A stretch of DNA of 39,294 nucleotides from JAYPHU01 sp038127535 (GCA_038127535.1 JAYPHU010000032.1:1-39294); one strand, 5' to 3'; positions 1 through 8,872 are shown, numbered from the stretch's first letter. Translations and numbers: made by a program. Notes: generated from the sequence alone by a model not told the origin.

Positions 1-558
1 ATGTGGGAAACCAATTTCGTCCCCGACCTCTCCAAGTTCGAGCTGCGCACCTGGGATAAGCGGGGCGCGGGCAGCTCCAACATGAAGTTCATCCTGGCGG
101 ACGGCACCATGCATGCACACTCGTCGGAAATGCCGGTCGGCACTTACAAGAAGGCCCACCGCCACGGCGCGGATTTCCACGTCTACAGCGTCACCGGCGG
201 CGGCTATTCGCTCTTGTGGTACGAAGAGGACGAGGATTTCGTCCGCATCGACTGGCAGCACGGCGTTGTCTTCGCCCCGCCGGACATGATGTATCACCAG
301 CATTACAACACCAGCACCGTGCCCAGCCGCTATCTGGCCGTGGCGCTCGGCAGCCTGCGCTATCCGTTCACCCAGGAGAAGATGGACCTGTTCATGGGCG
401 TGGATGTCAGCGTCAAGGACGGCGGCCGCCAGATCGAATACGAGGATCAGGACCCGCGCATTCATCAAATCTATCTGGATGAGCTGGAGAAAACCGGCGT
501 CGAGTCCGGCATGGCCGAGATGATCGACGAAGCACCCTACATCAAGAAATCCGCTTAG
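1..558 (+). CDS. Cupin-domain protein, probably 5'-truncated by the window edge
   Basis: The frame is open from the first base and reads 185 residues to a TAG. The first codon happens to be ATG, but no upstream sequence is available, so the true start may lie outside the window. A cupin metal-site pattern is visible (H53, H55, H60 in a HRHGADFH context, then a glycine-rich turn), with a second half containing HQHYN. The protein lies 12 nt upstream of an EutA-like gene. Some cupins of this kind are annotated in databases as ethanolamine ammonia-lyase activating proteins, which fits the neighbour, but that name rests on context rather than a shown reaction. It could equally be a generic metal-binding cupin. 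The fold is fairly certain and the substrate is unknown. Confidence 0.75.
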   Translation: MWETNFVPDLSKFELRTWDKRGAGSSNMKFILADGTMHAHSSEMPVGTYKKAHRHGADFHVYSVTGGGYSLLWYEEDEDFVRIDWQHGVVFAPPDMMYHQHYNTSTVPSRYLAVALGSLRYPFTQEKMDLFMGVDVSVKDGGRQIEYEDQDPRIHQIYLDELEKTGVESGMAEMIDEAPYIKKSA

Positions 559-570
559 ACGACGCGTAGC

Positions 571-2154
571 ATGCACGAACTCGGTTTCGATCACGTCCAC
601 CCGTCGGAAGAGGAACGGGAACAGCTTAGCGACGCCATCTGGTCCGTGGACAATGTGGAGTTCACCACCGTCGGCGTGGATGTGGGCTCCTCGACCTCGC
701 ATCTTATGTTCGCCAAGGTGCATCTACAGCGCCTGGCCGAGGCCCTGTCCAGCCGGTTCGTCGTGGTGGGAAGGGAAATCCTTTGGCGCTCGCCCATTCT
801 GCTGACCCCTTACCGGCCCGACTATACGATTGATGCAGAGGGGCTCGGTCTTTTCATCGACAACGCCTATACCTCCGCCGGGCTGCAGCGGGACGATATT
901 GATTCCGGCGCGGTGATTCTGACCGGCGAAGCGCTGAAACGAACCAATGCGCGGGCCATCGCCGATCTGTTCGCGGCTGAGTCCGGCAAGTTCGTCTGCG
1001 CCTCGGCCGGGCACAATCTAGAAGCCCTGATGGCGGCCCACGGCTCCGGCGCGGTGGAGCTATCGCGGCAGGAACACAAGACCTTACTCAATATCGATAT
1101 CGGTGGCGGCACCACCAAGTTTGCCCTGGTTCACGGCGGTCGCCTCTTGGAGAGCGCGGCAGTGGCCGTCGGCGGGCGATTGGTGGCGCTGGACGAGGAC
1201 GGCACCCTGGTGCGCATCGAAGAGCCGGCGGAACGCATGGCCGTGGCCGCCGGCATTAAATTGGAACTGGGGCAGAAACTCTCCGACGGCGACCGGGAAA
1301 AACTGGTCGCCACCATGATCGATGTGCTGATCCGCTCCGTCGCCCGGGAAGACCCCGACGACCTGATCAACGACTTGATCCTCACCCCGGCGCTGCCCAC
1401 CGACATTAAGATCGACGCGGTGACCTTCTCCGGCGGCGTCTCCGAGTACGTGTTCGGCCGGGAGACCGTGGATCACGGCGATCTCGGCGGGGATATTGCC
1501 GCCGGCGTGACCGCAGCGTTGAAAGACGGCCGCATCCCCTACCCGGTCTATGATCCGGGCCAGGGCATCCGAGCCACCGTGGTGGGAGCATCGCAGTTTT
1601 CGGTCCAGGTCAGCGGCAACACAATCCATATCAGCCGCCCGGACCTCCTGCCCATTCGCAATGTGCCGGTGATCCGCCTCGGGCTGGCACTGGAGGGTGA
1701 TATCGACTCCGTTGCCGTGGCCGAAGACATCCAAAAAAGCTTCAACCGGTTTGATATCGATCCGAAAGAGACCGCCACCGCGCTGGCCTTCACCTGGGAG
1801 GGCGAGCCCGCCTACCAGCGCCTGTTCGCCCTAGCCAAGGGCATCCGCGACGGTTATGCAGAGGCCATCGCCGCCGGCCATGCGGTAATCCTGGTGATGG
1901 AAGGCGATGTGGCCAAAACCATGGGCAATCTGCTGTTGAAGGAACTGGACGTACCCGGCGATATCATCTCGCTGGACGGCGTGCAGTTACGGGAATTCGA
2001 CTATATTGATGTGGGCGAGCTGGTGCAGCCGGCCAATGTCGCGCCGCTGATCATCAAATCACTGCTGTTCACTGCAGATGACCGGCACGGCGACGACGGC
2101 CACAGCCATGCCCACCATCACGATCACAATCATGAGCACCATCATCACGATTGA
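571..2154 (+). CDS. eutA: EutA-like reactivating factor (actin-fold ATPase) with His-rich tail
   Basis: This 527-residue protein has the actin/Hsp70-type ATPase pattern: a first phosphate loop around residues 37-45 (DVGSSTSHL), a second around 176-182 (DIGGGTTK) and an FSGGVSEY adenosine-site segment. These match EutA, which reactivates ethanolamine ammonia-lyase by exchanging damaged cobalamin. Start ATG 571 lies 12 nt after the cupin stop, so the two are probably co-transcribed. The last 25 or so residues are strongly histidine-rich (HSHAHHH and HEHHHH runs), suggesting metal binding; this is unusual for EutA. No ethanolamine ammonia-lyase subunit genes (eutB, eutC) are visible, so the client enzyme is either upstream of the window or something else. 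Confidence 0.85.
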   Translation: MHELGFDHVHPSEEEREQLSDAIWSVDNVEFTTVGVDVGSSTSHLMFAKVHLQRLAEALSSRFVVVGREILWRSPILLTPYRPDYTIDAEGLGLFIDNAYTSAGLQRDDIDSGAVILTGEALKRTNARAIADLFAAESGKFVCASAGHNLEALMAAHGSGAVELSRQEHKTLLNIDIGGGTTKFALVHGGRLLESAAVAVGGRLVALDEDGTLVRIEEPAERMAVAAGIKLELGQKLSDGDREKLVATMIDVLIRSVAREDPDDLINDLILTPALPTDIKIDAVTFSGGVSEYVFGRETVDHGDLGGDIAAGVTAALKDGRIPYPVYDPGQGIRATVVGASQFSVQVSGNTIHISRPDLLPIRNVPVIRLGLALEGDIDSVAVAEDIQKSFNRFDIDPKETATALAFTWEGEPAYQRLFALAKGIRDGYAEAIAAGHAVILVMEGDVAKTMGNLLLKELDVPGDIISLDGVQLREFDYIDVGELVQPANVAPLIIKSLLFTADDRHGDDGHSHAHHHDHNHEHHHHD

Positions 2155-2184
2155 GGCCTGCGCCGAAGCGAGCCATAATCCGGC

Positions 2185-3423
2185 ATGACCACGGCAACCC
2201 AAACACTCGCCCATGATGGACGGGTCCTCGGCCTGATCGGCGCGGGGCACCTGCTCAGCCATTTCTATCAGTATACGTTTCCGGCGCTGATCCTGTATTG
2301 GAGCGTCGAGATGGGCGTCTCCTATGCCGCGCTGGGCCTGGTCATGACCCTATTCGCGCTGTCGACCGGGATCGCGCAGATGCCGGCCGGCATGCTGGTG
2401 GACCGCTACGGCGCAAGACCTGTGCTGGTCATCGGCTTGCTGATCACCGCTGGCGCCATGGCCTATATGTCGCGCTCCGACGGGATGGAGATGATTTACG
2501 TTCTGGCCGTCATCGCCGGCATCGGCAACAGCGTGTTTCACCCGGCGGATTACGTGATCCTTAATTCCTCCATCGACCCGAGCCGCATGGGCAAGGCCTT
2601 CAGCCTGCACACGTTCAGCGGCCATTTGGGCAGCGCCTTCGCGCCGGCCACCATCATTTTCCTGGCCACGCTGCAGGATTGGCGGTTCGCGCTCCTGACC
2701 ACCGGCCTGCTGGGCGTCGGTGTGGCACTCGTGGTGTTTCTCCAAGGCGGCGTCTTGCAGGATGATCAAATGTCAAAGAAAGCCGAAGACGGTGCCAAGA
2801 ACGACGGCACCAGCCTGGGAGCCAGCTTCAAACTGATGATGTCCAAGAACATGCTGCTGTTCTTCCTATTCTTTATGTTCGCCTCGCTGTCATCGGGCGG
2901 GGTGCAGAGCATGTCCGTGGTGGCGCTGGTGGACCTGCACGAGATCGACCAGATCAGCGCCGGCACGGCCCTCACGTTCTTCCTGTTCGCCAGTGCGACG
3001 GGCATTCTTTTAGGCGGTGTGGCGGCGGACAAGTTCGATCGGCACGACCGGATCGCCGGCGGCTGCTTCGGGGTTTCCGCCCTCATTTTCGCCGGGGTCG
3101 CCACCTGGATATTGCCGGCCGCGGTGATCATCTTCGTCTTCACCATCGCCGGACTGGCCCAAGGCATGATCCGCCCGGCCAGGGACATGATGGTCCGCGC
3201 CGTCGCGCCCAAGGGCACCACCGGCCGCGCCTTCGCCTTCACCTCTATGGGCATCGCCTTCGGCAGCGGCGTCGCCCCGGTGTTCTTCGGCTATCTGGTG
3301 GATCAGGGCGCCAGCAACTGGCTGTTCTGGCTGCTGGTCGGCTTCAACATCATCGCCATCGGCACGATCCTCGGCCAGGGCGATATCTCGGCAAAGTCTG
3401 AAGCGAAAAGGGCTGAGGTTTAA
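2185..3423 (+). CDS. Major facilitator superfamily transporter
   Basis: The 412-residue protein is hydrophobic throughout, with about twelve predicted membrane segments split by a charged cytoplasmic loop near residues 190-210 (the DDQMSKKAEDGAKNDG stretch). The loop after the second segment has an MFS-type A motif (GMLVDRYGARPV), and a related one recurs in the second half (GGVAADKFDRHDR). It starts 30 nt after the EutA-like gene on the same strand and likely shares its transcript. The substrate cannot be read from the sequence; an amine or organic acid linked to the EutA/cupin pair is possible. It ends 27 nt from the convergent DUF255 gene. Confidence 0.85.
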   Translation: MTTATQTLAHDGRVLGLIGAGHLLSHFYQYTFPALILYWSVEMGVSYAALGLVMTLFALSTGIAQMPAGMLVDRYGARPVLVIGLLITAGAMAYMSRSDGMEMIYVLAVIAGIGNSVFHPADYVILNSSIDPSRMGKAFSLHTFSGHLGSAFAPATIIFLATLQDWRFALLTTGLLGVGVALVVFLQGGVLQDDQMSKKAEDGAKNDGTSLGASFKLMMSKNMLLFFLFFMFASLSSGGVQSMSVVALVDLHEIDQISAGTALTFFLFASATGILLGGVAADKFDRHDRIAGGCFGVSALIFAGVATWILPAAVIIFVFTIAGLAQGMIRPARDMMVRAVAPKGTTGRAFAFTSMGIAFGSGVAPVFFGYLVDQGASNWLFWLLVGFNIIAIGTILGQGDISAKSEAKRAEV

Positions 3424-3450
3424 GGCGCCCCGCTTGGCCCAACCATTGCC

Positions 3451-5625
3451 CTAATTCTTGGAACGCGCCGGTTTCCCCCGGCGCATTGCCAGTAGTGTTT
3501 CCCGCAATCCCTGCACGTCCGTCTGCGGCAGGGAGCAAATTTGGCCCTTACACACATAAGCCGTTGCTTTACCGCCGAGCCGGGTTTTGTTCATCGCCGG
3601 ATGGGTGTCGGGCAGCTCTTGTCCCGGTTTGATGATCTGTAACACGCGGGTGGGCAGGCTGGTGCGCATGACCGTCCAGGCCAGCCGGCGGGTGTCCCGC
3701 GCGCCGCGGCCACCGATCACCACAATCTGCAGGGCGTCGCGGAAATCCTCCAAGGCGTTCAACAGCCCGGTGCGGCCAAAGTTGGGCTCCTTCACCCGGC
3801 CGCCGAGGTCCTTGATCAGCCGCTCCCCTTCGTCCCGCCACAGCCTCTGGCCGGTGATGTAATATAGCCGGGCAAGGACCTTCAACATCTGCGCATTGCC
3901 GGACGGGTTGGGCACGTCCAGATAGGGTTTCAGCCGGCCGACCAGCGCCGAGTCCGAATCCTCGGCGACGGCGAAATACCCGCCGGCGGCCTCGTCCTTA
4001 AACAGCGTGATCGCCTGACGGGCGAAGCCTGACGCCTCATCCAGATACAGCTTGTCGCCCGTCGCCTCATAGAGCGCAAGCGCGGCCAGAGCCATCGAAG
4101 CGTGATCAGGCAGGTCGGCCCACGGCCCCTTGGTGGCGCCGACCGCCGAATGATGCAGCCGGTCATTGGGCCCGGTCAGGGTCGAGCGAACATTCGAATA
4201 CAGCTCTTGGGCCAAGCTTAAGAATTGCGGCTGGCCGAAAGCGAGTCCGGCCTCGGCAATGGCCTCAATCGCCATGCCGTTCCAGGCGGCGATCACCTTA
4301 GTATCCCGGCGCGGACGGAGCCGCTTACCGCGAAGATTCCGAAGCTCGTTGCGAATGCCTTCGATCCGGAACGCCGCTTCCCGGAGGCCCATGTTCATCT
4401 GTTCGGCGATTTGCCGAAGGTCCAGGTCCGTGCGGTGCAGCACGCCGGCATCCGTATCGTCATCCAGGGTTTGGTTTTCCAATGGGCCCAGGGCGTAATA
4501 GTGAGCGAACAATCCGTCGGCCGGGCCCAGGACATCGCGGATTTGTTTCCGGGAGTAGGTATAGAACGCGCCCTCTTCCTCTTCACCGTTAGCGGTTTCG
4601 CTGTCCGCATCCAAGGCGGCGGAGAGGCCCCGGTTACGCATGGCCATCTCGCGGACCAGGAAGTCGATGGTCTCCATGGCGCGGGCCTGGAACAGTCCGG
4701 TTCTTGTCTCCCGCCAGACCATCACCAAAAGGCGCAGCACCCGCGCATTGGTGTCCAGCATCTTCTCAAAATGGGGCGTTTTCCATTCCCGGTCCACCGC
4801 ATAGCGGTAGAACCCGCCGTCGATATGGTCATACATGCCGCCGTTGGACATGGCGGTCAGCGCGCTCACCACCGCCGTGCGGTAATTAGCCCGTCCGGTG
4901 CGCAGATAGGCCCGCCACAACAGCTCTAACTCGGTGGTCATGGGGAACTTGGGCGCACCGTCGAAGCCGCCGTCGAAGGAATCTACCGCCGCCGACATAA
5001 ACCTTACCGCCTTGTCCACATGGGCGTAGTTGAGTTGACCCTTACCGTCATCGTCTTCGGCCTTCTTCATGAAGTCCACCAAGCGCGCCGCATCCCGGGC
5101 GGCGGTCTCGCCCTTGGTATCAAAGATGGTTTTTACCCGGGCCAGGATGTCGATGATCCCCGGCACATTGCCCCGTGCCTCCCTTGGAAAATATGCCCCG
5201 CCCCAGACCGGCTTGGCGTCGGGAGTCAGAAATACATTGAGCGGCCAGCCGGTGGGCTGATCGATGGCGGACATGGCGCGCTGGAAGAATTCATCCAGGG
5301 CCGGCATTTCCTCCCGGTCGATCAGGATGGGAAAGAAGTCCCGGTTGATGACCGCGCCGACGATAGGATCGGCGAAGCTTTCCTTGCGCATCACATGGCA
5401 CCAGTGACAGGCCAGATACCCGATGGACAGGAAGATCGGCTTATTCGCTTTCTTGGCCTCTTCCAGCGTGTCCCGGTTCCAGGGCCGCCAGTTCACCGCA
5501 TCCACGGCATGCAGTTTCAGATACGGGCTCGCCTCCGTATCCAATTGTTTCTTGGCGGAAGGCTGCGCGGGCGCACCGATAATCAGGATGCAAAGCGTCA
5601 GCAGCGCGGTAATTCGGAATGTCAC
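3451..5625 (-). CDS. DUF255 (YyaL/SPATA20-type) thioredoxin-domain protein, exported
   Basis: This 724-residue protein has an N-terminal signal peptide ending near residue 20, a thioredoxin-like domain with a CHWC redox pair (C73, C76) followed by HVMRKESF, and a long C-terminal (alpha/alpha)6-type region, the layout of the YyaL/spermatogenesis-associated protein 20 family. Most family members are thought to be cytosolic, so the signal-like N-terminus is notable. Start is GTG at 5625 with GGAG nine bases upstream. It is the last gene of an operon with PsiE-like, HbpS-like and SoxS-like genes (gaps 15-23 nt), which suggests a role in periplasmic thiol or cofactor handling during sulfur oxidation. 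The biochemical function of the family is not settled. Confidence 0.85.
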   Translation of the reverse strand: MTFRITALLTLCILIIGAPAQPSAKKQLDTEASPYLKLHAVDAVNWRPWNRDTLEEAKKANKPIFLSIGYLACHWCHVMRKESFADPIVGAVINRDFFPILIDREEMPALDEFFQRAMSAIDQPTGWPLNVFLTPDAKPVWGGAYFPREARGNVPGIIDILARVKTIFDTKGETAARDAARLVDFMKKAEDDDGKGQLNYAHVDKAVRFMSAAVDSFDGGFDGAPKFPMTTELELLWRAYLRTGRANYRTAVVSALTAMSNGGMYDHIDGGFYRYAVDREWKTPHFEKMLDTNARVLRLLVMVWRETRTGLFQARAMETIDFLVREMAMRNRGLSAALDADSETANGEEEEGAFYTYSRKQIRDVLGPADGLFAHYYALGPLENQTLDDDTDAGVLHRTDLDLRQIAEQMNMGLREAAFRIEGIRNELRNLRGKRLRPRRDTKVIAAWNGMAIEAIAEAGLAFGQPQFLSLAQELYSNVRSTLTGPNDRLHHSAVGATKGPWADLPDHASMALAALALYEATGDKLYLDEASGFARQAITLFKDEAAGGYFAVAEDSDSALVGRLKPYLDVPNPSGNAQMLKVLARLYYITGQRLWRDEGERLIKDLGGRVKEPNFGRTGLLNALEDFRDALQIVVIGGRGARDTRRLAWTVMRTSLPTRVLQIIKPGQELPDTHPAMNKTRLGGKATAYVCKGQICSLPQTDVQGLRETLLAMRRGKPARSKN

Positions 5626-5640
5626 AGGATCAGTCTCCGG

Positions 5641-6120
5641 CTATTCTCGGTCGGTAAAATCGGATTTTTCGTCCGACGTCGGCGCCGATGGAAACCTGTT
5701 GGAGCCGAAACGCAAAATCAAAATCGCGAGAGCCAGCAAAAGAATAGCGCCGGAGATATAGACAATGTTCAGGCTGGTCAGGTGCTCCACATTGACGGAT
5801 TCGATCATGAGGCGGGTCAGCGCGGTGATCGCCACATAGATCAGGAACCGCACCGGCATGTGATTAGTCTTGAAATAGATGCCGACCATCGCGCCCAGTT
5901 CCAAATAGATAAACAGCAGCAGAATATCCTGGATAGTGGCACGGCCCTGCTCCGCCATATCGAGGAACGCATGGAAGCCGGCCCAGACGATGGTCGCGCC
6001 GATGGCGAACAGCGCCAGCAGGTGAAAGCCGCGCACCAGCATATCGCCGAAGATCTCGACGTTGGATTCCGTACTGCGCATCATGCTTGACGCGCGATCA
6101 CGCATGGTCGTGTCGGTCAT
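5641..6120 (-). CDS. psiE: PsiE-family (phosphate-starvation-inducible type) membrane protein
   Basis: The product is 159 residues with four hydrophobic segments (about 28-48, 65-85, 92-110 and 118-140) and a short charged C-terminus, as in the PsiE family. The segment YLELGAMVGIYFKTNHMPVRFL is a family-like core with conserved charged residues between membrane helices. The role of PsiE is poorly known; the name derives from phosphate-starvation induction in Escherichia coli. Here it sits 21 nt downstream of the HbpS-like gene and 15 nt upstream of the DUF255 gene, so it is probably co-expressed with a SoxS-like thioredoxin rather than with phosphate genes. Confidence 0.8.
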   Translation of the reverse strand: MTDTTMRDRASSMMRSTESNVEIFGDMLVRGFHLLALFAIGATIVWAGFHAFLDMAEQGRATIQDILLLFIYLELGAMVGIYFKTNHMPVRFLIYVAITALTRLMIESVNVEHLTSLNIVYISGAILLLALAILILRFGSNRFPSAPTSDEKSDFTDRE

Positions 6121-6141
6121 ATTGGCCGTTCCGGTTAGAGG

Positions 6142-6654
6142 TTAGAAATCCAGATCGTCCTGGATGGTTGCGATGCCCTTCACGGCGCAGTCCTCGTCGG
6201 CCTGACCGCCCGGCGCGCCGGACACCCCGACCGCCCCGACCAACGCCCCGCCGGCGCGGACCAGCACACCGCCGCCCAGCATCAAGGCGCCGGTAACATG
6301 ACGAACGCCCGAAGGCTCCTTACCGGCCTGGGTGTTTTCCGCCATCTGCACCGTATTGGTACGGAACGACAGCGCGGTCCAGGCTTTGCGGCGTGCGGTT
6401 TCTGGCGTATGCGGTCCGGCGAACCGGTCGCGCAACATCACCAGCATGGAGCCCCCCCGGTCGACCACGGCGACCGCCGCCTGATAGCCTTCCGCCCGGC
6501 ACGCTTTCAGGGTTTCCTGCGCTACTTTCAGCGCCGCTTCCGGCGTTAGGGATTTCAGGGAATAAACCAGCGGCGTATCCTGCGCGCCTGCCGGCGTGTT
6601 GGATACGCTAACGGCGAATAAACCGGCCAGGGCGGCCGTCATAATGGTTTTCAT
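6142..6654 (-). CDS. HbpS/GlcG-like exported protein
   Basis: The protein is 170 residues when started at ATG 6654, which has GAGGAG six bases upstream; the open frame extends further upstream, but that extension lies over the SoxS-like gene and is not protein-like. A cleavable signal peptide ends at about AGAQD (residue 25). The mature part shows the GlcG/HbpS fold pattern: alternating helices with VAVVDRGGSMLVMLRDRFAG, then TARRKAWTA, and a C-terminal glycine-rich GALVGAVGVSGAPG and DEDCAVKGI. Members bind haem or small cofactors; some occur near dehydrogenases as accessory proteins. It lies between the SoxS-like and PsiE-like genes. Haem binding here is an inference. Confidence 0.85.
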   Translation of the reverse strand: MKTIMTAALAGLFAVSVSNTPAGAQDTPLVYSLKSLTPEAALKVAQETLKACRAEGYQAAVAVVDRGGSMLVMLRDRFAGPHTPETARRKAWTALSFRTNTVQMAENTQAGKEPSGVRHVTGALMLGGGVLVRAGGALVGAVGVSGAPGGQADEDCAVKGIATIQDDLDF

Positions 6655-6677
6655 GTCACTCTCCTCAGAATGATTTT

Positions 6678-7103
6678 TTAATTGATCTGCGGCTTGGGTA
6701 GCTTCTCGTAGCCGATCTTGACCAGGACTTCGTCCAGCAGCGGGAAAAAGAAGATATCCCCCACATAGCCGATGACCCGGCCCACTTCCTTGCCGTCCTT
6801 CATCACCACGAAGGTCGGTGTGAACGCCACCGGCTTCATACCTTTCAAATCCGCCGGGATCGGATCGGCAAGCTCCACGCGGCGCAGCGGGGCGAACTTG
6901 CCCTCCGCCGTTTTGGCGTAGACCGGCCCGATCTGTTCGTGCCAGGCTTCGCACCACTCACAGCCTTCCGTTTCAACCATGATCAGCTGTACACCCGGCT
7001 CGGCTTTCACCGGCGACGCAAACAGGCACAAAACTGCCAACACCCCGAGCACCTGGCGCGGAACGGCGGTTATTGAGCGGAACTTTGTAATCATCATGTG
7101 CAT
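6678..7103 (-). CDS. soxS: SoxS-like periplasmic thioredoxin
   Basis: The 141-residue product has a signal peptide (cut near VKAEP, residue 35) and a thioredoxin-like CEWC pair (C48, C51) followed by EAWHEQIGPVYAKT. The order of segments, including the TFTP-like FTPTFVVMKDGKEVGR, resembles SoxS, the periplasmic thioredoxin that in Paracoccus reactivates SoxY by reducing mixed disulfides. It starts divergently from the SoxT-like transporter. Three ATGs (7103, 7097, 7094) are possible starts, and no strong ribosome site separates them. It leads an operon with the HbpS-like, PsiE-like and DUF255 genes. Placement near a Sox/sHdr locus supports the call, though sequence alone cannot exclude a generic disulfide reductase. 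Confidence 0.8.
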   Translation of the reverse strand: MHMMITKFRSITAVPRQVLGVLAVLCLFASPVKAEPGVQLIMVETEGCEWCEAWHEQIGPVYAKTAEGKFAPLRRVELADPIPADLKGMKPVAFTPTFVVMKDGKEVGRVIGYVGDIFFFPLLDEVLVKIGYEKLPKPQIN

Positions 7104-7158
7104 GAGACGCTTGCAGAGGCACCTCGTAAAATGCCATACATTTTGTGTAAAATAGGCG

Positions 7159-7185
7159 ATCGGGTGTTTGGAGGCAACTCCCGAT
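7159..7185. promoter_or_regulatory. Inverted repeat between divergent soxS-like and soxT-like genes
   Basis: ATCGGG at 7159-7164 and its exact reverse complement CCCGAT at 7180-7185 are separated by 15 nt in the 129-nt divergent promoter region. It could be an operator for both directions. No regulator gene lies nearby, and the arms are short, so chance is possible. Confidence 0.3.
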
Positions 7186-7232
7186 TGGCTTGAGGCAAAA
7201 CCAAGACAAAACCAACTTAAGAGATTGATATC

Positions 7233-8336
7233 ATGGAAGAAATTTCCGTAGGGACACTTGTGTCGAGTCTGGGATTCGTTCTGGGGCTGATATTCGGTGG
7301 AGTCGCGCAGCGCACCAATTTTTGCACCATGGGCGCGCTATCCGACATCGTCTTCATGGGCAATTGGAGCCGGTTCCGCGCCTGGCTTCTGGCCATCGCC
7401 GTGGCCATCCTGGTCAGCCAGATCATGCATCTGAACGGCATGATCGATCTTAACAAAGCCATTTATCTGACCACCAATCTGGGCTGGGCCGGCGCCATAC
7501 TGGGCGGGCTGATGTTCGGCTTCGGCATGACCCTGGCCGGCGGCTGCGGCAACAAGACCCTGGTCCGGCTCGGCGCGGGCAACATGAAAAGCTTCGTGGT
7601 GTTCCTGGTTTTGGGCCTGTTTGCCTATATGACGCTCCGCGGCTTTATCGGCCCGGCGCGACTTGAGCTCGAAGCAGCGACCATGATCGACCTGACCGGC
7701 AGCGATCTCAAATCCCAAGGCATCCCGGAAATGCTGGCTGCCCTGTTCGGCATGGGTGAGGAGTCGCTGCGCTGGGTGCTGGCGCTCCTGGTGGCGGCCG
7801 CGCTGATCATCTTCTGCTTCAAGGATGCGGAGTTTCGGTCTGAGCCCAGCAACATCATGGCAGGCCTGGTCATCGGCATTCTGGTGCCGGCCGCCTGGTA
7901 TCTGACCGGGGTCATCGGCAACGACGATTTTGATCCGGTGCCGCTCGCGTCCTTCACCTTCGTCGCCCCCGCCGGCGAAAGCATCCAATACATGATGACC
8001 TTCACCGGCTCGACAATCAACTTCGGTATCGCCACCGTCGGCGGCGTCATCGCCGGCGCGTTTTTGATGTCCAAGATGCGGGGCGAGTTCCGGATGGAAT
8101 CCTTCACCACGCCCGACGACTTCATGCGCCACGTGATCGGCGCGGCCCTGATGGGAACCGGCGGCGTGTTGTCCCTGGGCTGCACCATCGGCCAGGGCAT
8201 TACCGGCATGTCCACCCTGGCGCTTGGCTCCCTGATCGCGCTGCTGTCGATCATCGTCGGCGGCGTCTGGGGGCTGAAGTATCAGGAAGAAGGAGAGCTG
8301 ATCGGCGCGCTCAGGGAGATGTTCTCCCGGGACTAG
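7233..8336 (+). CDS. soxT: YeeE/YedE-family (SoxT-like) sulfur-compound transporter
   Basis: This 367-residue integral membrane protein has about nine or ten hydrophobic segments and the three signature cysteine motifs of the YeeE/YedE (TsuA/SoxT/PmpAB) family: RTNFCTMG near residue 30, AGGCGNK near 106 and SLGCTIGQG near 314. TsuA takes up thiosulfate through a chain of cysteines, and SoxT proteins of this family are found with sox and shdr loci. It is divergent from the SoxS-like gene and convergent with lbpA, with a bidirectional terminator between. The likely role is import of thiosulfate or sulfane sulfur for cytoplasmic oxidation by sHdr; the actual substrate is inferred. Start ATG 7233 is preceded only by a weak AAGAGA. 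Confidence 0.85.
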   Translation: MEEISVGTLVSSLGFVLGLIFGGVAQRTNFCTMGALSDIVFMGNWSRFRAWLLAIAVAILVSQIMHLNGMIDLNKAIYLTTNLGWAGAILGGLMFGFGMTLAGGCGNKTLVRLGAGNMKSFVVFLVLGLFAYMTLRGFIGPARLELEAATMIDLTGSDLKSQGIPEMLAALFGMGEESLRWVLALLVAAALIIFCFKDAEFRSEPSNIMAGLVIGILVPAAWYLTGVIGNDDFDPVPLASFTFVAPAGESIQYMMTFTGSTINFGIATVGGVIAGAFLMSKMRGEFRMESFTTPDDFMRHVIGAALMGTGGVLSLGCTIGQGITGMSTLALGSLIALLSIIVGGVWGLKYQEEGELIGALREMFSRD

Positions 8337-8371
8337 TTGATCGCCTCAGATCATATCCAAACAACGAAAAA

Positions 8372-8401
8372 TCCGCAGACCTCAAAGTCCGCGGGTTTTT
8401 T
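8372..8401. terminator. Intrinsic terminator, probably bidirectional
   Basis: CCGCAGAC and GTCCGCGG form an eight-base stem with one mismatch around a CTCAAA loop, followed by a run of six T on the + strand and preceded by AAAAA. It lies between the converging SoxT-like and lbpA genes. Confidence 0.75.
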
Positions 8402-8431
8402 CTATTCCTAACTGGAAGAACCGGTAATCGG

Positions 8432-8872
8432 TCAGGCGCAGCCGTCGAATCCGTCCGCCGCCATCTTGGCTTCATATGGTCCGGCCACGTCGGTGCCCGG
8501 GGTCAGCGCACCTTTAACCCCATCCCAGTCTTCCGGGGACAAAACGACCAGCCAGCCGGCGCCGTACGGATCATCGTTGGCCAGCGACGGTGTGGAGACC
8601 AGCGCGTCATTGACCTCGACCACATCACCACCGGCTGCGGATTTGGCCGGGCCGACCCACTTGCCGGACTCGATGGTGGCGCAGGATTTGCCGGCCCGCA
8701 CGGAGCGGCCGACTTTCTTTGGCGTGAAGGCGACCAGTTGGCCGGCCATGGCCACGGCCACTGCGGTCATGCCCACCCGGACGTTGCCGTCACCGGTTTC
8801 CTTGAACCAAATATTGTTTTCCACATCGTACAAAAGGTCATCCGGAAGATGGCAGCCGCGTACGTCAGGCAT
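8432..8872 (-). CDS. lbpA: LbpA, GcvH-like lipoate-binding protein of the sHdr system
   Basis: This 146-residue protein has the hammerhead fold pattern of glycine-cleavage H protein: GNVRVGMT near residue 30, then ATIESGKWVGP with the presumed lipoyl lysine K71, then GGDVVEVN. The region between differs from normal H proteins (a glycine before the lysine), as expected of LbpA, the dedicated lipoyl cofactor protein of sHdr-mediated sulfur oxidation. No glycine decarboxylase genes are near. It is the last gene of the shdr operon and overlaps the preceding unknown gene by 8 nt. Lipoylation would be carried out by the lip/lpl genes at 23970-28441. Cysteines C7 and C64 are also present, and C145 is next to last. 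Confidence 0.92.
   Translation of the reverse strand: MPDVRGCHLPDDLLYDVENNIWFKETGDGNVRVGMTAVAVAMAGQLVAFTPKKVGRSVRAGKSCATIESGKWVGPAKSAAGGDVVEVNDALVSTPSLANDDPYGAGWLVVLSPEDWDGVKGALTPGTDVAGPYEAKMAADGFDGCA

Noticed and set aside
5020..6090. A 356-residue open frame on the + strand opposite the DUF255 and PsiE-like genes.
   Set aside because: It crosses two well supported genes on the other strand and has a low-complexity, Asp/His/Gln-rich composition typical of antisense frames.
8432..8872. LbpA as the H protein of a glycine cleavage system.
   Set aside because: No gcvT or gcvP is present, the lysine context differs, and the gene is joined to shdr genes.
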